DNA of 41,552 nt, taken from positions 1 through 41,552 of the forward strand of contig JACNFY010000018.1 of NCBI GenBank assembly GCA_014384375.1, read 5' to 3'. The notes beneath the pieces are model-generated. The model ran no database searches and had not been told where the DNA came from. It saw only the letters and a program-made list of their open reading frames with translations. Source of the stretch: Nanobdellati archaeon (GTDB lineage: Archaea > Nanobdellota > Nanobdellia > Woesearchaeales > GCA-2686295). Positions within the stretch are counted from its first letter, which is position 1. Each line of letters starts with the position of its first letter. Made by a program: the position numbers and the translations under genes. Shown piece after piece: positions 33,332 through 41,531 of the stretch.

Positions 33332-34012
33332 TTAGTCTGATTTTCCTAAATAAAGGATTGCTTTTTTATGTTTTTCAAAAACTGTTGGTTCTATGTATCC
33401 GTATACTCCTTGCAGATTATCTTTGAATTTCTTTGATAGGACTTTCTTTTTTATTATAGACATTCTATTTTCAAAATTATGTCTAGAGGAAATTTCTTTT
33501 TTTATCCATTCTTTATCCTTTGCTTTCGGCATCAGCATGAAAACATCTCTTATATCTGTGTTTCTGCAGCTAATAGATTTCATTACAATCAGAGCGTCTA
33601 TATTTATTATATTGAGTTTTAATTTTTCAGTTATTGTCTTTCCTTTGAGGGTTTTAACAGAGGAATTTTCTGAGATCCAATCCGCTGTGAAAGTGGTGTT
33701 TGTTTGTCTGTCCAATACTTCTCTGATGAGTATGTCCGTGCTGACCTTGAATCCTTTCTGGATCTTCTTTTCATATCGCATGAATTCTCCTTTGTAAGGG
33801 GTGTTTATCTTGTCTGCTTCTGTTACTTTGTATCCCTGTTCTTTCAATGATTTGTGGAATGCTTTGTTTTTTTCAGTTATAACTATGTCGCAGTCAACAG
33901 AAAACCTTGGTAGTGTGTAAGCGTTTACTGCATATCCCCCTATGATTACGAAGTTAAACTTTTTGATGTTCTTCAGTGTTTTGAATATCTCTTCTTCTCT
34001 AAGCTGCAGCAT
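33332..34012 (-). CDS. AbiEii-type nucleotidyltransferase toxin
   Basis: 226 residues. FVIIGGYAVNAYTLPRFSVD (about 21-40) and then CDIVI give the G-G-x12-D-x-D-type active site of AbiEii/DUF1814 nucleotidyltransferases, with STDILIREVL (about 90-100) and a C-terminal helical part. In characterised AbiEii/MenA-type toxins this fold transfers nucleotides to RNA or tRNA. Overlaps the upstream AbiEi-like gene by 14 nt. Confidence 0.8.
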   Translation of the reverse strand: MLQLREEEIFKTLKNIKKFNFVIIGGYAVNAYTLPRFSVDCDIVITEKNKAFHKSLKEQGYKVTEADKINTPYKGEFMRYEKKIQKGFKVSTDILIREVLDRQTNTTFTADWISENSSVKTLKGKTITEKLKLNIINIDALIVMKSISCRNTDIRDVFMLMPKAKDKEWIKKEISSRHNFENRMSIIKKKVLSKKFKDNLQGVYGYIEPTVFEKHKKAILYLGKSD

Positions 34013-34592
34013 ATTTATCCCTCATATATTTATAGGCGTATGAATACATCTCATTATCTTCTGCAATCTTTAAAGTTTTCTTTAAAGTTTCTGTTCTGAA
34101 ACCATCTTTTTTTTCAGATGTTATTCTTTCTACAGGTATTAATATGATGTATTCTCCTATTGTTGATCCTTTGTTTACGTAGTTTGGGATGTTGTTCTTG
34201 TTAAATAATTCTTTCCAGTATTTTATGTCTTTTTTTAATATCTTTATGAAGTAAGGGGATCTTTCTATTCCTCTCTGGATATATACGTAATCAGACCATA
34301 TCTCTATTGCTGACATGTTTGTGAAAGCGTAAGGTTTCTTTGCTTGTTTTATTATTTCAGGAACTCTGAAGTCCAATAAACCTTTTATTATCTTTTCAGG
34401 GGAGTTGCACTTGTAAGAGTTTCTTGTTTCTTTTCTTATCCAGCCAGCTCTCAACAACAAGGCGAATATTTTCTTTTTCATACTCTGGCTCATACTCCAC
34501 TCTAACTCGCTCTGTTTAAAGCTTTCTTCTGTGCCGTGCCTTGAAAAAAACAAGGCGTAAGCCCTTAAACCATATTGAGGAATTTCTAACAT
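33999..34592 (-). CDS. AbiEi-type antitoxin / transcriptional regulator
   Basis: 197 residues. N-terminal winged helix (about 20-65, ELEWSMSQSMKKKIFALLLR, AGWIRKETRNSYKC), then KPYAFTNMSAIEIWSDYVYI, a segment common in AbiEi-like partners of AbiEii. The overlap with the toxin gene and the inverted repeat on its promoter are as expected for an autoregulated type IV-like TA operon. Confidence 0.75.
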   Translation of the reverse strand: MLEIPQYGLRAYALFFSRHGTEESFKQSELEWSMSQSMKKKIFALLLRAGWIRKETRNSYKCNSPEKIIKGLLDFRVPEIIKQAKKPYAFTNMSAIEIWSDYVYIQRGIERSPYFIKILKKDIKYWKELFNKNNIPNYVNKGSTIGEYIILIPVERITSEKKDGFRTETLKKTLKIAEDNEMYSYAYKYMRDKYAAA

Positions 34593-34612
34593 AGTTACTT
34601 ATTTGGTAACTA
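34592..34612 (-). promoter_or_regulatory. Perfect 7-bp inverted repeat: candidate AbiEi operator
   Basis: TAGTTAC (34592-34598) and GTAACTA (34606-34612) with a 7-nt spacer, between TATA box and start codon and touching the first base of the ATG. AbiEi proteins are known to bind inverted repeats in their own promoters. Confidence 0.65.
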
Positions 34613-34615
34613 ATA

Positions 34616-34623
34616 TTTATAAA
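34616..34623 (-). promoter_or_regulatory. TATA box for AbiEi/AbiEii
   Basis: Minus-strand TTTATAAA, 27 nt before ATG 34592. Confidence 0.6.
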
Positions 34624-34798
34624 GTTTTTGTTTTTTTGTTTTTTTATAGAGAATTTTGGAGTTATTGAAGTTTTATCCCTCGGAGATAATATACAGTTTA
34701 TCCTTCGAGTTTCGAATGGATATTAAAGGTTTTTTGATAGTTTGTCGACTGGGTATCCTGCGGAGATTGGATGCGGATAAAATAAATAATTAATAGGG

Positions 34799-34909
34799 TT
34801 AATCCCAAAAGCGGCCGCGGGAACGATCCCAACCGTGTTCGTTGCAGCCTTTCCAGCAAGTATATTCAGTATCCCAAAGAATGAAGGTTTGTTCGTTGAA
34901 GATGGACAT
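34799..34909 (-). pseudogene. Decayed 5' copy of the DEDDh exonuclease
   Basis: Encodes 36 residues (MSIFNEQTFILWDTEYTCWK, then the same GCNEHGWDRSRGRF as the full gene) before a stop. It keeps Exo I (WDTEYT) but none of the rest, so it cannot be an active nuclease. Its TATA box and start are preserved in the duplicated 148-bp block. Either debris of a duplication or a short expressed peptide. Confidence 0.7.
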
Positions 34910-34950
34910 GAAGGAGAAGATTAGAGAATAGTATATAATTATTTCTTTTT
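34803..34950. repeat. Duplicated exonuclease 5' segment, copy 2
   Basis: Second copy of 33150-33297 in the same orientation. The remainder of the 34593-35052 gap has the AbiE operator, a T-rich stretch, GAGTTATTGA (part of the boundary repeat) and the defence-operon promoter. Confidence 0.85.
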
Positions 34951-35009
34951 AGGGTTAGTTATGAAGAATTATAGAGGAATAGATGTTGATGTTCTGAAAA
35001 GTGAAAATA

Positions 35010-35017
35010 TTTATAAA
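35010..35017 (+). promoter_or_regulatory. TATA box for the Dnd-like defence operon
   Basis: TTTATAAA predicts transcription near 35040. A GGGGG Shine-Dalgarno-like run (35042-35046) precedes ATG 35053. Confidence 0.55.
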
Positions 35018-35052
35018 GTTGTGTATATGTTTCTAAGAAATGGGGGTAAATA

Positions 35053-37197
35053 ATGAGCCTAAAAGATTTGAGTCTTAAAGGGCTGTACGACTCCGATAAA
35101 GATGATCTTCTAAATGATTTTTATATTCCTGTTTTATCTGAGTCTATAATATATAAACGAGTAGCAGGTTTTTTCTCTTCAAATGCCTTAGCAATAGCTG
35201 CAAAAGGTATTGTTAAGTTTATTGAGAATGGAGGGACAATTCAATTAATTGCTAACGTGATATTATCAGAAAAAGACCAAGAAGAAATAAAAAAAGCTAT
35301 TAAAGAGAAAGAGTCCGAGATAATAAATGAAATAGAGAATCTAGAAGATACTTTAAAGAAAGGACAAATAAGTTTACTTGGTTGGATGATAAAAAATGAC
35401 AAATTAGAGATAAAAATTGCAGTTGTTCAAAAAGGTATTGAACATAAAAAGAAAGGTGTTTTGGAGGATAAAGAAGGTAACAAGATTTCTTTCAGTGGTT
35501 CCGATAATGAAACGTTAAAAGGTTGGATAGAAAATGATGAAGAATTTCATGTTTTTTGCAGTTGGAGAGAGGAAGAAGCTAATAGACATTTAAACCCTGA
35601 TATTAAAGGTTTTGATTATTTATGGAATGATGAGGCAAAAAAAGTAAAAGTCTATCCTGTATCAGAAGCATTTAGAAGAGGATTAGTAAAAACAGCCCCT
35701 AAAAATGATGAAAAATTTAAAGAATTATCAAAAGAAGTTACAGAAAAGTTACTCAAGAAAAATAAAGAAATTATTGAGAATAAAAAAGAGATCCAAGAAG
35801 TAGAAGAGAAGCAAAAAGAACAAACTGAAGAACTTATTCTTAGAGGCTATCAATCTCAAGCAGTTGATGATTGGTTCAAAAATAAGGAAAAAGGTTTTTT
35901 TAGGATGGCAACAGGTACAGGAAAAACTGAAACAGCAATAGGAGTGATTAAACAATTGCTTGAAAAAGATAAGTCTTTTTTTGTAATTATAGTTGTTCAT
36001 GGTCAGTCTTTGTTGAATCAATGGATAAACAAATTGAAAAAATACGGTTTTAGCAGTAGAGGAGCTTCTTCAACTTTCCCAAATTGGAGAAAAGAGTTTA
36101 GAAAAGAGGCTATGGGAGTCTCTTTGGGTTATGAAAAGCTTTCTATCTTTGTAACAACTTATCAAACCTTTTCTTCCGAAGATTTTGTGACAATTGTAAA
36201 AACACTTGAATGTAACACGCTACTAACTTGTGATGAAGTTCATCATGCAGGGGCACCAAAATTTAGAAAAGGTCTAATTAGAAATTATTTATACAGATTG
36301 GGTTTAAGTGCCACTCCTGAAAGATGGTTTGATGAAGAAGGTACATCCTTTCTTGAAAATTATTTTGGAAAAACGGCGTATTCGTTTTCTATGAAGCGAG
36401 CAATGAGTGAGATAAATCCAGCCACAAAAAAAACTTATTTGTGTCAATATAGGTACCATCCAATATTAGTTAATTTGACTATTGAAGAAAATGAAGAATT
36501 CATTGAACTTAGTAAAAAAATTGGTAGAAGGTATCATCTGCTTGGAGAATATGACAGGAAAGACTCTCAATTACTTAGACTTGCATTAAAACGCTCTGAC
36601 ATTAAAAAAAATGCTAGGTTAAAAATTCATGAATTAGAGAAACTTTTTGTGGAGTTAGGGGATTCTTTAGAATACTGTATAATTTATTGTACTGGAAAGC
36701 AAATGAATGATGTAAAGGACTTGCTACAGAAATATAATAGAATATATTGTGAGTTTACTCAGCATCAAAAACCTGCTGAGAGGGAGAAAATATTGAAGGA
36801 GTTTAAACTAGGAAGAGAAAAGGGAGGTTATAATGTAATATTAGCTATTGACTGTCTAAATGAAGGTATAGACATACCATCTGCAAAAATAGGAATATTT
36901 TTAGAAAATAGCTTAAATCCAATAGAATTTATTCAAAGAAGAGGTAGATTATTGAGACAGAGTAATAATAAAAAGGAAGCTATCATGTATGATTTTATTG
37001 TCGAACCTTCTTTTGAGGGCTTAGATGATAAAGACTATTGGGAAAAGGAAAGAAAAGAAATACAAAAAGAATTTGATCGCTTTATTGAATTTTCTCACCT
37101 TTCTTTGAATACACAAGAGTCACTAGAAAAAATGAAAAATATTATAAAGAAGTATAGCTTGGTTATAAGAGTAAGAGAAGAGAATGATGTTCTATGA
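35053..37197 (+). CDS. PLD-like domain plus SF2 helicase (Dnd/restriction-type defence)
   Basis: 714 residues. The N-terminal part (1-200) is PLD-like: KRVAGFFSSNALAIAAKGI, HKK at 131-133 and SGSDNETLKGW (about 148) give an HxK...GSxN-type site, followed by EFHVFCSW. A Glu/Lys linker (about 215-262) precedes the helicase: ATGTGKTETA (about 286-294, Walker A), DEVHH (394-398, motif II), LGLSATPERW (about 417-426, motif III) and QRRGRLLRQ (about 628-636, motif VI). This layout occurs in helicases of restriction and phosphorothioate-linked systems. Probably recognises or cuts foreign DNA while translocating. First gene of a five-gene operon; the stop overlaps the next ATG. Confidence 0.85.
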   Translation: MSLKDLSLKGLYDSDKDDLLNDFYIPVLSESIIYKRVAGFFSSNALAIAAKGIVKFIENGGTIQLIANVILSEKDQEEIKKAIKEKESEIINEIENLEDTLKKGQISLLGWMIKNDKLEIKIAVVQKGIEHKKKGVLEDKEGNKISFSGSDNETLKGWIENDEEFHVFCSWREEEANRHLNPDIKGFDYLWNDEAKKVKVYPVSEAFRRGLVKTAPKNDEKFKELSKEVTEKLLKKNKEIIENKKEIQEVEEKQKEQTEELILRGYQSQAVDDWFKNKEKGFFRMATGTGKTETAIGVIKQLLEKDKSFFVIIVVHGQSLLNQWINKLKKYGFSSRGASSTFPNWRKEFRKEAMGVSLGYEKLSIFVTTYQTFSSEDFVTIVKTLECNTLLTCDEVHHAGAPKFRKGLIRNYLYRLGLSATPERWFDEEGTSFLENYFGKTAYSFSMKRAMSEINPATKKTYLCQYRYHPILVNLTIEENEEFIELSKKIGRRYHLLGEYDRKDSQLLRLALKRSDIKKNARLKIHELEKLFVELGDSLEYCIIYCTGKQMNDVKDLLQKYNRIYCEFTQHQKPAEREKILKEFKLGREKGGYNVILAIDCLNEGIDIPSAKIGIFLENSLNPIEFIQRRGRLLRQSNNKKEAIMYDFIVEPSFEGLDDKDYWEKERKEIQKEFDRFIEFSHLSLNTQESLEKMKNIIKKYSLVIRVREENDVL

Positions 37198-37382
37198 TTG
37201 AAGAGTTTAAAATCAATGAAAGGATTAGGAAGAAAATAGAAAACTCACAAGTTGAAGAACCAATAAAAGAATTTCTTTTAAAAATTTTGGAGATTGAATT
37301 CAAGGAAGGTAAGTCTAGCCAATATTCACGCGTTTATAAAAAAGAAATAGATAATACATATATTTTACTCAAGAGGAATTGA
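37194..37382 (+). CDS. 62-residue helical protein within the defence operon
   Basis: Starts MIEEFKINERIRKKIENSQV, continues IKEFLLKILEIEFKEGK and ends with a strand-like YILLKRN. Mostly one amphipathic helix pair. ATG overlaps the helicase stop (ATGA), and the gene ends 1 nt before the SMC-like ATPase ATG. Not recognised. The position suggests a linker or adaptor between helicase and ATPase. Confidence 0.7.
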   Translation: MIEEFKINERIRKKIENSQVEEPIKEFLLKILEIEFKEGKSSQYSRVYKKEIDNTYILLKRN

Positions 37383-37383
37383 T

Positions 37384-39366
37384 ATGACTCGATTAATTAG
37401 TTTGAAGATGGTTAATTATAGGCCGTTTTATGGGAAAGATAATATTATCTCTTTTAGTACGAACCCTAAAAAACCTTTTAATATAGTCTTTGCGGGGACT
37501 GGAGGCGGAAAAACTACTATTTTAGATGCGATGGCCTGGTGCATGTATGGTAAAGAGATTCATAAGCCAGATCCCTACCCGATGTTAAATGATAGAAAGA
37601 GAGATGAATTAAAAAAAGGAGAGACTGCTGGTGTTCAAATTGAAATAATCATGGGAAAAAGTGAAAAGGAAATAGATTGTGTTTTATCAAGAACTGTTAC
37701 TTTCATTAAAGATGAGAGGGGTGTAAAGCCAATTGATGTTAGTGAACAAACTAAAGCAAAAGTTAAGGGACCACGCAACAATCTAATAGGGGCCAGCTTT
37801 GATGTTGTAGTAGATAGAATTTTTCCAGAAGATATACAACATCTGTTCATGTTCGATGGAGAAGCGTTACAAAAATTTTTTGATGAAGATAACATAGAAA
37901 ATACAAAAAATGCAATTATAGACATTACACAAATAGATTTTCTGAAGTCTACTATTAAACATTTAAAAGAGGTTAGTAAAAGCTACAAACAAGATGAAGA
38001 AGAGAACCCTAAAATCCAAGAGTATAAAACTTTAATAAGAAGTGTAGATAAAGAAATAGATCGTCATAACATAGAAAAGAAAAAAACACAAGAAAACCTA
38101 GATTCTGCTAAAAAAAACTACGCCTCCGCATTAGAAAAACTAAAAAAAATTGGTGCAGGTGATAAAGATATTAAAAAATTGATAGAAGAAGAAAAAAAAA
38201 TCTTAGAGAAACTAAAAGAAACTAAAAAAGAGTTAGATGATTTAGAGGAGGAAAGTTTCAAACACCTTTTAAATTCAGTTCCCACTCTTTTTTGTAAAAA
38301 AGAACTTAAAAAAGCAATAAAAATTATTGATGAACAATATGGTTCTGGAGAACTGCCACCAGACCCAATAAAAATTGATTTCTTGAATAAATTATTAAAT
38401 GAAAAAAAGGAGTGTATTTGTGGAACGCCTTTAAAAAAAGGTAGCAAAGAAAGAAAAAAAGTTGAAGAATATAGAGATAGAGCGCCTCTTTCAAAATACG
38501 AACCAGAAATAAGGCATGGACAAGGTGCAATGAAAGTAATTCTAAGTAAAACTTCAAATTTTTTAGATGAAAGGAAAAAATACTATGAAACAATTAAAAA
38601 AAAGACAGCCATCATTAATGATTTAAATAATCAACATAAATTAAAGAAAAAAGAAAGAAAAGGCTTGAATGAGCAAGAACTAAATTCTTTATCCTCTGAA
38701 AGAGATTTTCAATTTGCTGAAATAGAACGATATAATAAGCGAATAGGGGAACTAAACCACGAAATAGTTGACAACAATAAGCAAAAAACGCGTTGGGATG
38801 ATGAAAAAAGAAAATTAGAAAAGGAACAGATTAAGAATAAGGAGCAGAGAAAAAAGTTTGAAATTTGTGATATCGCAATAACTTTCTTTCAAAAAATAAA
38901 GGACGAACTCATAGTTGAAGTGAAAGATGAGATTGAGAAAAAAACAAACGAACTTTTTAAGAAAGGTGTAGATGAACCTAGAGTATCAGAAGTTCAAATA
39001 ACAGATGATTTTGAATGCCGAGTTTTAAACAAACGTGGTGAATCTATATACGGAGGTCTTTCCTCTGGACAGAAGGAAATTTTGGCTGTTTCGTTTATGA
39101 TTGCCTTACGTAAGGAATCTGGTTTTGATTCCCCGATATTATTTGATTATCCTTGGGGAAGAATAGACCCCGAAAAAACCGTGGAACTCATAAACTCTCT
39201 GAAAGAAGTCCTTAAAAATGTACAAGTTAACTTCTTTTTGATTCGAGGGAGAGAATTTACAGATTCAGTAAAGCATCACATGAAAGATTATACTGGGGCG
39301 TTGTACGAGATAAGAAAGGAAAAAAACAAGCCTGAAAGCAAGGTGAAAAAACATGAAAGAAAGTGA
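37384..39366 (+). CDS. DndD-like SMC/Rad50-family ATPase
   Basis: 660 residues. Walker A GTGGGKTT (about 38-45) in NIVFAGTGGGKTTILDAMAW; LFMFDGEALQKFF (about 157-169, a DndD-type segment); long coiled coils (about 190-290 and 395-520); a hook region with CIC (Cys344, Cys346) in KKECICGTPLKK; signature GGLSSGQKE (about 557-565); PILFDYPWGRIDPE (about 582-595). The DxPxGRxD-type Walker B, in which the usual catalytic Glu is replaced, is typical of DndD relatives. In Dnd systems DndD is an ATPase acting with the sulfur-modification enzymes; none are encoded here, so this relative probably powers DNA sensing. Overlaps the next gene by 14 nt. Confidence 0.85.
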   Translation: MTRLISLKMVNYRPFYGKDNIISFSTNPKKPFNIVFAGTGGGKTTILDAMAWCMYGKEIHKPDPYPMLNDRKRDELKKGETAGVQIEIIMGKSEKEIDCVLSRTVTFIKDERGVKPIDVSEQTKAKVKGPRNNLIGASFDVVVDRIFPEDIQHLFMFDGEALQKFFDEDNIENTKNAIIDITQIDFLKSTIKHLKEVSKSYKQDEEENPKIQEYKTLIRSVDKEIDRHNIEKKKTQENLDSAKKNYASALEKLKKIGAGDKDIKKLIEEEKKILEKLKETKKELDDLEEESFKHLLNSVPTLFCKKELKKAIKIIDEQYGSGELPPDPIKIDFLNKLLNEKKECICGTPLKKGSKERKKVEEYRDRAPLSKYEPEIRHGQGAMKVILSKTSNFLDERKKYYETIKKKTAIINDLNNQHKLKKKERKGLNEQELNSLSSERDFQFAEIERYNKRIGELNHEIVDNNKQKTRWDDEKRKLEKEQIKNKEQRKKFEICDIAITFFQKIKDELIVEVKDEIEKKTNELFKKGVDEPRVSEVQITDDFECRVLNKRGESIYGGLSSGQKEILAVSFMIALRKESGFDSPILFDYPWGRIDPEKTVELINSLKEVLKNVQVNFFLIRGREFTDSVKHHMKDYTGALYEIRKEKNKPESKVKKHERK

Positions 39367-39775
39367 GGCTCCTAGAGAATTAGCAATAGAAGAATCAAAA
39401 CATTCCTTTTATGAAGATTTAAAAGCAGGAAAAATTTTTCCTGAGTTAAAAGGATATGAAATGGCATATCTCTTCATTATTGCAATGGCATATGGAGTTT
39501 ATTTCAAAAGCTGGGAACCAATAAAAAACGCAAAACGTTCAATCTCCAGGTCTTTTATAGAAAAAGATTTTGAATGGTTAATTAAAGCAGTTGCAATTAC
39601 TTCCTCTAAAGAAAGGGTTAATATTATTCCAGACAAAGCAGAAATTTATAAGATCGCTGAAGAATATGCCAATGGAGGAATTGGAATAATAGAAAAGATT
39701 CTTAAAAAGAGTAAGCCTGGGGAATTTGAGACAACTATGGAGAAAGAATTGAGCAAAATTCAAAAGGAGAAATGA
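39353..39775 (+). CDS. Protein resembling Dnd-associated protein 4
   Basis: 140 residues, helical. MAYLFIIAMAYGVYFKSWEP (about 42-61) and IAEEYANGGIGIIEKILKK (about 100-118) recall the small phosphorothioation-associated protein 4 family, whose members share an EEYANGG-type end. Memory-based resemblance, not a search. Overlaps the ATPase gene by 14 nt and the following gene by 4 nt, so it is a fixed operon member. Confidence 0.5.
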   Translation: MKESEAPRELAIEESKHSFYEDLKAGKIFPELKGYEMAYLFIIAMAYGVYFKSWEPIKNAKRSISRSFIEKDFEWLIKAVAITSSKERVNIIPDKAEIYKIAEEYANGGIGIIEKILKKSKPGEFETTMEKELSKIQKEK

Positions 39776-40191
39776 CATGGGGAACATACTATCTTATCAA
39801 ACATTCTTCAAAAAAAGAAGATCCAGAATTTGGCCAGAGACAAGAACATATTCATTTTAAAATCCATTTAGATAATCAAAAAACATTGACTTCTTATGTT
39901 TTGCCTCAGAAAAAGTTTGATCCTAAAAAGAAAACTAATCTCATTTATATGGGCAGATTTGATGTTGATTCTGCTTTAAGCTATGGGAAAATAATAGAAA
40001 AAGGAATCATAGATAAAATAGGTCCACACCAATTTACTATCAGTGATAAGTTTATTATTAGCATATATCAACCTCCAAAGATGAAAGAACAAAAAAGTAA
40101 GATGTTTTTTGTTTCTTATAAACCTCTAGAAAGACCTAAAAGATGGTGGGAAAAATATAAAAAAATAGCAGAGTTATCTAAGAGAGGTTAA
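39772..40191 (+). CDS. Unknown 139-residue beta-rich defence-operon protein
   Basis: Starts MTWGTYYLIKHSSKK, with alternating strands (HIHFKIHLDNQKTLTSYVL, NLIYMGRFDVDSALSYGKII, HQFTISDKFIISIYQ) and ends with a Trp/Lys-rich helix (PKRWWEKYKKI). No motif recognised. Its start overlaps the previous stop and it ends 8 nt before the convergent GHKL-like gene. Could be a DNA- or nucleotide-binding accessory; no evidence beyond context. Confidence 0.65.
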   Translation: MTWGTYYLIKHSSKKEDPEFGQRQEHIHFKIHLDNQKTLTSYVLPQKKFDPKKKTNLIYMGRFDVDSALSYGKIIEKGIIDKIGPHQFTISDKFIISIYQPPKMKEQKSKMFFVSYKPLERPKRWWEKYKKIAELSKRG

Positions 40192-40199
40192 TATTTCTT

Positions 40200-41432
40200 T
40201 TAATTCTGAAATTTAAGTTTGAATAAATTTTCAAGAACTTTTTTTACTACTTTCATATAATCTTCAATTTGATGATCTGTTATGCCTCCTGTAGCACGTC
40301 TATGGATAAGATCACAACGAAGTTTATAATAGTAAGCTATTTTTTTCCAGAGAGTTTTTGTTAACTTTATATACTTTTTAACTTCTTTATGTACATCTAT
40401 TCGATTCTCAAAAAGATTATTTATGCTTTGTTGACTGTATGTGATATTTGAGTCGTTAACTAAGAATTCCTTAAAAGCAATTTCAAGCGTGCTATCTAGA
40501 ATAATAAGACCTATACGATTTTTTTGTTCTAGTTTTTTCTTTTTGAAGATTATATCAACAGCGACCACACCTTCGTATAATCCTATAGTCCAAGGTTTCT
40601 TTTCCGCTATTTTTTTATTCAAATCTCCCAAATCACTATATCTTGGTTTTGATTTTGGTAAAGGTGGGAGATATGATTTCTTTTCTGTTCGAAAATCATC
40701 AATTTTCACAGATTTTATTTTTCCTTCTGAGTACTTGAAAACTTTTTGTGGCCAATCACCACTTAATCTGCGTGAGAGAGATGCATAATCTTTGACAACT
40801 TTTACCAACCAGCTTCGAAAAGCTAAGAATACAGGGTGTTTTGTATCAACTTCGGATTTGCTACTGTTCCAAGGCATTGATTGAGATTCTCCTTTAAGAA
40901 ATACAAAAACCTTAACTAGAGAAATAGTATCATGAGGTTTGCCCGCTAATCCTGTAGTAAAACCGACAGTATAACTTTTTAGTGCTCTCGAAATCAAACG
41001 ATCATTACAATAAAAATAAACCCCGTATTCTCCTCCTGCAGGATTTAATTTGCTAATGGGTCGAGATAATCCAGCAATAACTTCAACTTCAACAGGATTA
41101 AAATCTGGAGTGATTATTCTTCCATGATATCTATGAGGAAGAAAATCTGGTGGATATGACCAGTTTTCAAAAGTTAGTGATTTCAAGTTTTCAAGACCGA
41201 GTTTAATAGTTAACAGTTTGGATTTTAAAAATTTTGCATATGTACTTTGAAGATGATTTTTAAGGATTGATAAGTTTTCATCTGTTATAGTTAATCTAAG
41301 CCTTTGTAATTGAATAATCGTAGAGTCTTCATCTATAGGATTAACTTCATAATATGGCAAAGACCAATTGTCTTGATCTTGAAGCCAGTCTTCATCAAAT
41401 TCTATTCTATAGGTTTTCTTTTTTTTATTTTT
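40200..41432 (-). pseudogene. C-terminal part of a GHKL (Hsp90/MutL-type) ATPase, N-terminal domain missing
   Basis: The open frame runs 41432-40200 with no ATG or GTG near its beginning. YRIEFDEDWLQDQDNWS precedes the TTG at 41360, so translation from 41360 would be internal. Landmarks: GEYGVYFYCNDRLISRALKS (about 120-140 from that TTG) and SMPWNSSKSEVDTKHP (about 165-180) match the transducer/post-ATPase half of GHKL proteins. The ATP-lid and N/D/G motifs are absent, and a homopolymer tract (41421-41440) breaks the frame. Either an inactivated gene or a frameshift error. Lies convergent to the defence operon. Confidence 0.65.
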
Positions 41433-41450
41433 TTAAAAAATTTTAAATTT

Positions 41451-41531
41451 TTAATCAAAGCAAAAAATTGCTCTTTTTGTTCCACGGCCAAAGTAACAAT
41501 TAATATCTTCTGTTGTTAATTTACTTGTTTG
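41451..41531 (-). pseudogene. Displaced fragment of the GHKL ATP-binding domain
   Basis: About 26 codons between stops, read KLTTEDINCYFGRGTKRAIF, ending CFD. The GRGTKRA piece matches the G-hinge/ATP-lid motif (typically GIGRGxK.A) of GHKL ATPases and should precede the C-terminal part at 40200-41432. Roughly 50 expected residues between them are missing, suggesting deletion and frameshift. Confidence 0.4.

Noticed and set aside
35053-40191. Calling the operon a complete Dnd, DISARM, Gabija or Septu system
   Set aside because: Only the DndD-like ATPase and a possible Dnd-associated protein match Dnd. The modification enzymes, methylases, UvrD-like helicase and HNH nuclease expected of those systems are not here.
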